NCBI RefSeq assembly: GCF_029223585.1
Contig: NZ_CP119424.1
Span: 1,612,001-1,676,000, forward strand
DNA: 64,000 nucleotides
Source of the DNA: Photobacterium sp. DA100
Lineage (GTDB): Bacteria; Pseudomonadota; Gammaproteobacteria; Enterobacterales; Vibrionaceae
Reading direction: 5' to 3'
The translations under genes were made by a program, and so were the position numbers. Shown piece after piece: positions 60,501-64,000 of the stretch; positions within the stretch are counted from its first letter, which is position 1, and each line of letters starts with the position of its first letter. The notes under the pieces are model-generated. The model had not been told where the DNA came from. It did no database searches and saw nothing but the letters and a program-made list of their open reading frames with translations.

Positions 60501-60889
60501 TGACCATAGACCAAATCGTAAGTCAGTGACGCTTCACCTTTAGCTTCAACATTTACCGTATAGAAATATTGCGGGCTGGTTGGTGAAACAGAAGCAATAA
60601 CCGTTGCTACCCACTCGCCGGTTGTTGTTTTCCAGCCGATACGGCCATCTTCAAACTTGAATGTTTCAATATCATTGTTGAAAAACAAAATAGGTGTAAC
60701 GCTATATCCGTCATCACCTTTGACCCGCAGAAAGATATTTGAAATCGCCTTTTCAGTGGCCGGCGTTTCAAACTGTGTCACCATCACGCTACCGGCACGA
60801 ATAGTATGAAGGGTATTGTTGGCATTGAATTCAAGAGCCAGATGACTGTTTTCAATTCGGTGTCTCTGGTTTGATACGCTATACAACAT
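57503..60889 (-). CDS. GH94 phosphorylase, probable 1,2-beta-oligoglucan (sophorooligosaccharide) phosphorylase
   Basis: A protein of about 1128 residues, much longer than cellobiose phosphorylase (about 800) and close to the Listeria 1,2-beta-oligoglucan phosphorylase (about 1090). The N-terminal half is beta-sandwich. The (alpha/alpha)6 domain carries the catalytic acid Asp in CYGDGDWDDTLQPANQS (near residue 763) and a phosphate-site MVSGWTTPLTLQAM, with HYSTPHGLEQYSGAAWGTRDVSQGP before it and GGWRIYSSGPGIYI after it. It would release alpha-glucose 1-phosphate from imported chains, saving ATP. The ATG at 60889 has GGGAGAG upstream. No signal peptide. It lies between the ATPase and LacI genes. 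Confidence 0.82.
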   Translation of the reverse strand: MLYSVSNQRHRIENSHLALEFNANNTLHTIRAGSVMVTQFETPATEKAISNIFLRVKGDDGYSVTPILFFNNDIETFKFEDGRIGWKTTTGEWVATVIASVSPTSPQYFYTVNVEAKGEASLTYDLVYGQDVALADEGAVKTNEAYCCQYLDHEVFNTDDAGYVMCSRQNLPQSTGNPLIQIGSFSPVVAYSTDGYQFFGAEYKVNEQLSVLQKPQLANEKYQYEMGYIALQTAEVTLAKGQSESTVFYGVYQGNCPNANVKQPLALDTVKQAYVVTDFAGAELVALDNVEQFNSGVITGEPLSTAELEHFFCAPNARRFNDEKDGELLSFFYGENHYVTLQEKEKYLERATGHVVASGNNHDCNQPIMSSTHHIFGVFNSQLTLGNTSFNKLLGVNRNSLNQFKHSGQRIWVKEDDRFNVLAMPSAYEVGLNFSRWIYKYQAGYIVVTSFSSAASPAIQLNITTENLAQPLEVIVSHQLVFGNNENTGKVNVAHSEKGFVVKGDDELIAAKSPELQFTITPSAELAEAELITDEETGSVQYLLLKGKVEQSAQISFGGVFNGADTQGDVLDFAAETANYQDNQNALVNDFAIKFSHNEESGQKLNDVMQWFSHNALVHYSTPHGLEQYSGAAWGTRDVSQGPFEFFMAMHEYTKVEDLLKTIYSHQYQETGTWPQWFMFDNYATIQQEEAHGDIVVWPLKALADYITATGNVEILETQLPFTSIDKQFGFTDETFTLFQHVQRQVKHIVDNLVPGTFLSCYGDGDWDDTLQPANQSLRENMVSGWTTPLTLQAMKTMTTALSGNTQYAEFVGQLIELTENMERDYHAYLIKDETIAGFIHFARDEQGDVEEIEYLLHPADKKTGIKHRLLPASRSIISETFSPEMAESHLAMIEEKLVYPDGVRLMDKMAEYKAGQQTYFKRAELAANLGREVGLQYCHAHIRFIEALCKMGRAKSVFENLFKIVPMGIESSVPNAALRQSNAYFSSSDARFNDRYQAYGAMDKVMNGEVEVKGGWRIYSSGPGIYINQVIASVLGIRYDQQDLILDPVIDRDQGEVSLEFRLYGRPVNIVIQPYQGEYTPKSIELNGETLPFELASNRYRTGGAVISSKLLKDKLLETNNTLIVTL

Positions 60890-60923
60890 TGCGGTTAACT
60901 CTCCCAAATAGCTTAATCAACAA

Positions 60924-62042
60924 TTACTTGTTGTAAAAAATATTAAATTCTGTGGACTCATCAAACAGATGGCATTTGTCCATATTCAGACGCAACAAGC
61001 AGGTGTCGCCAGCCTTTAGCTGCTTTTCATTGTTCATGAGTTTGCAAATCACATCATGGCCATAAACGTGGGTATGAATAAATTTCTCGGAGCCCAGTTC
61101 TTCAACCGCGGTAATGGTTGCCGCCAATGTGTTGGTTTCGCCGTCTTCGGCGAGTTCAAGGTGCTCAGGGCGAATCCCCAAGAAGACATGGCGGTCTTCC
61201 CACAATGCAGCCTGGGTCTGCTTGTCACCTGGAAGGACAAAGTCGCTGCTGCCGATATGGAAAACCAAACTGTCATCGCGCTTTTGAAGCTGGCCAAACA
61301 GCATGTTCATGGATGGAGAACCAATAAATTCAGCGACGAATTTGTTTTTCGGGTTGTTGTACACTTCCATTGGTGTATCAACCTGCATCAGGTGGCCTTT
61401 GTTCATGATGCAAACCCTGTCCCCCATGGTCATTGCCTCAACCTGATCATGAGTAACATAAATCATGGTTGCTGGGTTACCAGCCGACTTGAGCTGTTGG
61501 TGCAGCTTGCTAATTCGCATACGCATAGAAACACGTAGCTTTGCATCCAAGTTTGATAACGGCTCATCAAACAGAAAGACATCTGGCTTACGAACCATGG
61601 CACGACCCAGAGCTACACGCTGACGCTGCCCACCCGACATCTGCTTTGGCTTACGAGAGAGCAACTCAGTGATTTCTAGCAACTCAGCCGCTTCTTGAAC
61701 CCTTTTTTCAATTTCTTCTTTCGGTTTTTTCGCCGTTTCAAGGCCAAATGCCATGTTTTCATAAGCTGTCATGTGTGGGTATAGTGCGTAGTTTTGGAAT
61801 ACCATCGCAATACCACGGTCCTTAGGCGCAAGATCGTTACAAACGGTATTGCCAATAGACAGCTCACCATCGGAAACACTTTCCAATCCGGCGACCATAC
61901 GCAACATGGTTGATTTAGCACAACCGGAAGGACCAACCAGCACCATGAACTCACCGTCATCAATATCAAGATTGATATCGTGTAGTGCATGGAAGCCGTT
62001 TTCGTAAACTTTATTGATTTCTTGCAGTTTGACTCTCGCCAT
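60924..62042 (-). CDS. Sugar ABC transporter ATPase, MsmK/UgpC/MalK type
   Basis: A 372-residue ATPase with the regulatory OB/TOBE domain of the multi-sugar family at the C-terminus (from about 235). Walker A reads GPSGCAKST, with Ala where the family usually has the last Gly; signature MSGGQRQRVALGR, Walker B VFLFDEPLSNLDAKLR and H-loop VTHDQVEAMT are normal. The ATG at 62042 has GGAG 8 bases upstream. It drives the 53-55 kb permeases, though it is separated from them by GH94 and LacI. A GAAACGTTTC operator lies 20 bases before the start. Confidence 0.87.
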   Translation of the reverse strand: MARVKLQEINKVYENGFHALHDINLDIDDGEFMVLVGPSGCAKSTMLRMVAGLESVSDGELSIGNTVCNDLAPKDRGIAMVFQNYALYPHMTAYENMAFGLETAKKPKEEIEKRVQEAAELLEITELLSRKPKQMSGGQRQRVALGRAMVRKPDVFLFDEPLSNLDAKLRVSMRMRISKLHQQLKSAGNPATMIYVTHDQVEAMTMGDRVCIMNKGHLMQVDTPMEVYNNPKNKFVAEFIGSPSMNMLFGQLQKRDDSLVFHIGSSDFVLPGDKQTQAALWEDRHVFLGIRPEHLELAEDGETNTLAATITAVEELGSEKFIHTHVYGHDVICKLMNNEKQLKAGDTCLLRLNMDKCHLFDESTEFNIFYNK

Positions 62043-62061
62043 TATCTGCTCCACCCCTGTA

Positions 62062-62071
62062 GAAACGTTTC
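62062..62071. promoter_or_regulatory. LacI-type operator, ATPase-GH94 side
   Basis: GAAACGTTTC, a perfect 10-bp palindrome within AGAAACGTTTCAA. Confidence 0.65.
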
Positions 62072-62510
62072 AACTAAGATATCGTTTATTTCGACTGGGT
62101 CAATGCGTAACAAACTGAAAATTACAGTTTCGTGACTAAGATCTCGTCGATAGAGCACCACTACCATTCAGCCCACCAATAATACTTTCTTGTTTCTTAC
62201 CAATGACTTAAATGTAATTTTAGCGTATTTCAACCAATTCACCTTATCCACTAAGTCACTGTTTAAATGGATCTTTTGTATTTCGACTGCAGGTAACCTA
62301 CTGAACGAAAACGAGAAAAAATCTGCTTTGTCGCAACATGTATTTTTTGCTTAACCCTTACTGAATACAAAATAAACACATTAAAATCAGTAATTTAAAA
62401 CCAAAACACCAGCCAAGTTCAAAAAATAAACTAAGAGCCAGTTCACATTTCCCCAAAGTGCCATTTGAAATATTGATGAAATATATCAATCATTCCTACC
62501 GAAACGTTTC

Positions 62511-62520
62511 AACAGTCAAT
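62511..62520. promoter_or_regulatory. LacI-type operator, ompG side
   Basis: GAAACGTTTC within CCGAAACGTTTCAA, 28 bases before the ompG start. It ties the porin to the glucan regulon. Confidence 0.65.
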
Positions 62521-62547
62521 TCTAAATATACAAGAAGCGGTTAGCAC

Positions 62548-63522
62548 ATGAACAGAATGAACAAATCTTTGATATACCCAATGGCACTCTTCTCGGCAGT
62601 GGCTTTTGCCGACGGTACCCAACAGACAGAGCCTGAGCTTTATGAGCCGTTGCTGATTGCAGCAGTCGACGAACAAGAAAGCCAAGAAAGTCGTTATTTA
62701 TCAGAAAGTTTTACTGATGACGCTCAAATCGAGCGCGTCGAAAACCGTCATTTTCCTAAACGCACCCGTGCCCTTACCGGTATTGAATATGAAAATATCG
62801 ACTTCAAGGGTGGCGGTGATATGGAATACCTGCACTTCATCTATGCTGATGGTTTCACTAAGGTGACGGACTATTTCAGCATGGGTTATGTGCTGAAAGA
62901 GATCCATTTCTACAATGATGGAAAATCAACAGGCCAAGCGAACTACTCTGAGATTATTCCGGCGTTCTTCTTCCCAATTACCGATACTATCCGTGGTAAC
63001 GTCTTTATGTCGTACGAAAAAGTAATTGGTAATGGCAGTGGCTGGAATTACGACAAGTACATGATCAAGCCAGGCCTAGATTTTGACCTTGGCCAGCACT
63101 TCCTCCATGTGAACTTGGAAATGGGTTACGAAGATAGCCATGGGGATAATGGCTCATTTATCGAATCTGAACCGCTGTACCTCTATAAGATGAACGACAA
63201 GGTTAACCTTGGTGCCAAGGTGCTCTATGTCGATGTAAACAATGATTGGGCATACCGTGAATTTGCGGTTAAACCGCTGGTGCAATTCAATTTTGATAAC
63301 GGCAACTACCTTGAGCTTCGTTATGAAAATGGCTGGGTAGAAGGCAATGGCGGCAACCAGCGCCACGACTATGACATCTACGCGCTATATACTGAACTGC
63401 CTATTAATGACACCTTCTCGGTGTTGGCTGATATTCAGTACAAGATGCTAGAAACCAGCAAAGGCAATGCGGCTGATCAGGATATCTTCTTCTCCAAAGT
63501 CGGCCTAGTCTGGAAGTTTTAA
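62548..63522 (+). CDS. ompG: OmpG-family outer-membrane porin
   Basis: A 324-residue protein with a signal peptide (MNRMNKSLIYPMALFSAVAFA). After a linker of about 60 residues, a series of short amphipathic strands fits a monomeric 14-stranded OmpG barrel (about 280 residues in E. coli), ending in the outer-membrane signature VGLVWKF. OmpG is a wide oligosaccharide pore; in E. coli it adjoins the ycj sugar operon, which also encodes an ABC importer and glycoside phosphorylases. Here it would admit beta-glucan fragments. The N-terminal acidic linker (ESQESRYLSESFTDDAQIERVEN) is longer than in E. coli. Confidence 0.83.
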   Translation: MNRMNKSLIYPMALFSAVAFADGTQQTEPELYEPLLIAAVDEQESQESRYLSESFTDDAQIERVENRHFPKRTRALTGIEYENIDFKGGGDMEYLHFIYADGFTKVTDYFSMGYVLKEIHFYNDGKSTGQANYSEIIPAFFFPITDTIRGNVFMSYEKVIGNGSGWNYDKYMIKPGLDFDLGQHFLHVNLEMGYEDSHGDNGSFIESEPLYLYKMNDKVNLGAKVLYVDVNNDWAYREFAVKPLVQFNFDNGNYLELRYENGWVEGNGGNQRHDYDIYALYTELPINDTFSVLADIQYKMLETSKGNAADQDIFFSKVGLVWKF

Positions 63523-63553
63523 TTACTTTCTTTCCTTGTAATTAGCAATCCTT

Positions 63554-63582
63554 AAGCCCTACACACCTGAGTAGGGCTTTTG
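63554..63582 (+). terminator. Terminator of ompG
   Basis: AAGCCCTAC and GTAGGGCTT arms, 8-base loop, then TTTTGC on the plus strand, 31 bases after the stop. Confidence 0.75.
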
Positions 63583-63692
63583 CTATTTGGCACCTTGCCA
63601 GCAAAAGCATGAAACAATAATTGAATTGGCCAACCAGTAAAAATGAAATACAATTTCAATCTATAACCTTCATTCTGCTGGCAGGTATTGGC

Positions 63693-64000
63693 GTGACATA
63701 TCTAGACTGGGCCATGATCGCCCTATACTTTGTTTTTATCATCAAAGTGACACAAGCTTTTCGGCATCAGGCCACTAGCGCGGAAGGATTCATCAAGGGT
63801 GGCAGTGCCATGACTTGGTGGATGGCTGGCGCAACAGCTTTCATGACCCAGTTTTCTGCCTGGACCTTTACCGGTGCTGCCGCGAAAGCCTATGCCGATG
63901 GGCTGAGTATCATGTTTGTGTTCTGGGGGAATGCCCTAGGTTTTTTCATCTCGGCGCTATACTTTGCCAAACGCTATCGCCGTTTGCGAGTTGCCACCGC
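63693..64000 (+). CDS. Sodium:solute symporter (SSS family), N-terminal part (runs off the window)
   Basis: An open frame of 102 codons from GTG 63693 (GCAGGT upstream) continues past the right edge. It starts VTYLDWAMIALYFVFIIKVTQ and contains the SSS motif TSAEGFIKGGSAMTWWMAGATAFMTQFSAWTFTGAAAKAYADG. Subtypes for sugars, proline and carboxylates share this region. It is downstream of the ompG terminator; its link to the glucan locus is open. Confidence 0.78.
   Translation, partial: MTYLDWAMIALYFVFIIKVTQAFRHQATSAEGFIKGGSAMTWWMAGATAFMTQFSAWTFTGAAAKAYADGLSIMFVFWGNALGFFISALYFAKRYRRLRVAT

Larger units (their letters stand above)
62043..62547. promoter_or_regulatory. 505-base divergent control region between the ATPase operon and ompG
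   Basis: AT-rich and without ORFs. Two perfect LacI-type operators sit at its ends, each just upstream of a start codon (62062-62071 and 62511-62520). The 449-base spacing could allow DNA looping by a tetrameric LacI protein. No other palindrome stands out. Confidence 0.6.

Overview
The window looks like chromosomal DNA of a marine gammaproteobacterium of the family Vibrionaceae; Photobacterium or Grimontia would fit, but the genus is an inference. The basis is the OmpU/OmpC-like porin, an OmpG porin, a DUF3332 lipoprotein, PTS-centred sugar uptake and a moderate GC content. There are no rRNA or tRNA genes, no CRISPR array and no transposase. Almost everything is a catabolic island: a sugar, amine or purine substrate, its transporter, its enzymes and a dedicated regulator.

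Region 1 (1-12.7 kb) handles mannosides and possibly N-glycans. It holds the start of a GH20 beta-N-acetylhexosaminidase, a GH38 alpha-mannosidase (mngB), a fructose-family PTS permease, an AraC regulator, a mannokinase/fructokinase (mak), an RpiR regulator, an outer-membrane porin and a GH2 beta-mannosidase. Palindromes of the form TGAAA-N4-TTTCA lie at the PTS/araC divergent promoter and upstream of rpiR, which suggests one regulon.

Region 2 (12.7-19.3 kb) is a complete agmatine deiminase pathway: putrescine carbamoyltransferase (easily mistaken for ArgF), a TetR regulator, carbamate kinase, an agmatine/putrescine antiporter and agmatine deiminase. A shared ATTAGAATC motif occurs at both promoter regions. 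Region 3 (19.3-29.3 kb) carries two tiny proteins, D-amino acid dehydrogenase with a divergent LysR gene, a polytopic membrane protein of uncertain function, a second LysR gene, a GlcNAc/glucose-type PTS EIICB and a PL15 exolytic polysaccharide lyase.

Region 4 (29.3-42.8 kb) is a purine (allantoin) degradation island. A long minus-strand operon holds an NCS1 permease, a polar amino acid-type ABC importer, an amidase, an HpxW-like oxamate amidohydrolase, an HpxJ-like ureidoglycine aminotransferase, an HpxK/AllC-like allantoate amidohydrolase, an RraA-like protein and a GNAT protein. It faces a GntR regulator, allantoin racemase (hpxA) and allantoinase (hpxB/puuE). Region 5 (42.8-48.8 kb) is mixed: a lipase-like hydrolase, an APH-like kinase, a 22-copy heptamer tandem repeat, a SigZ-like sigma factor, a glutathione transferase, an AraC regulator and a DUF3332 lipoprotein.

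Region 6 (49-63.5 kb) is the most notable: a likely beta-1,2-glucan utilisation locus. It has a secreted glycoamylase/GH144-like protein, a GH3 beta-glucosidase, a small membrane-anchored protein of unknown function, an ABC sugar importer (two permeases and a binding protein), a LacI regulator, a very large GH94 phosphorylase resembling 1,2-beta-oligoglucan phosphorylase, an MsmK/UgpC-type ATPase and a divergent OmpG porin. GAAACGTTTC LacI-type operators flank the divergent promoters. The gene set parallels the Listeria sophorooligosaccharide cluster, with a Gram-negative outer membrane added. The window ends inside an SSS-family sodium/solute symporter.
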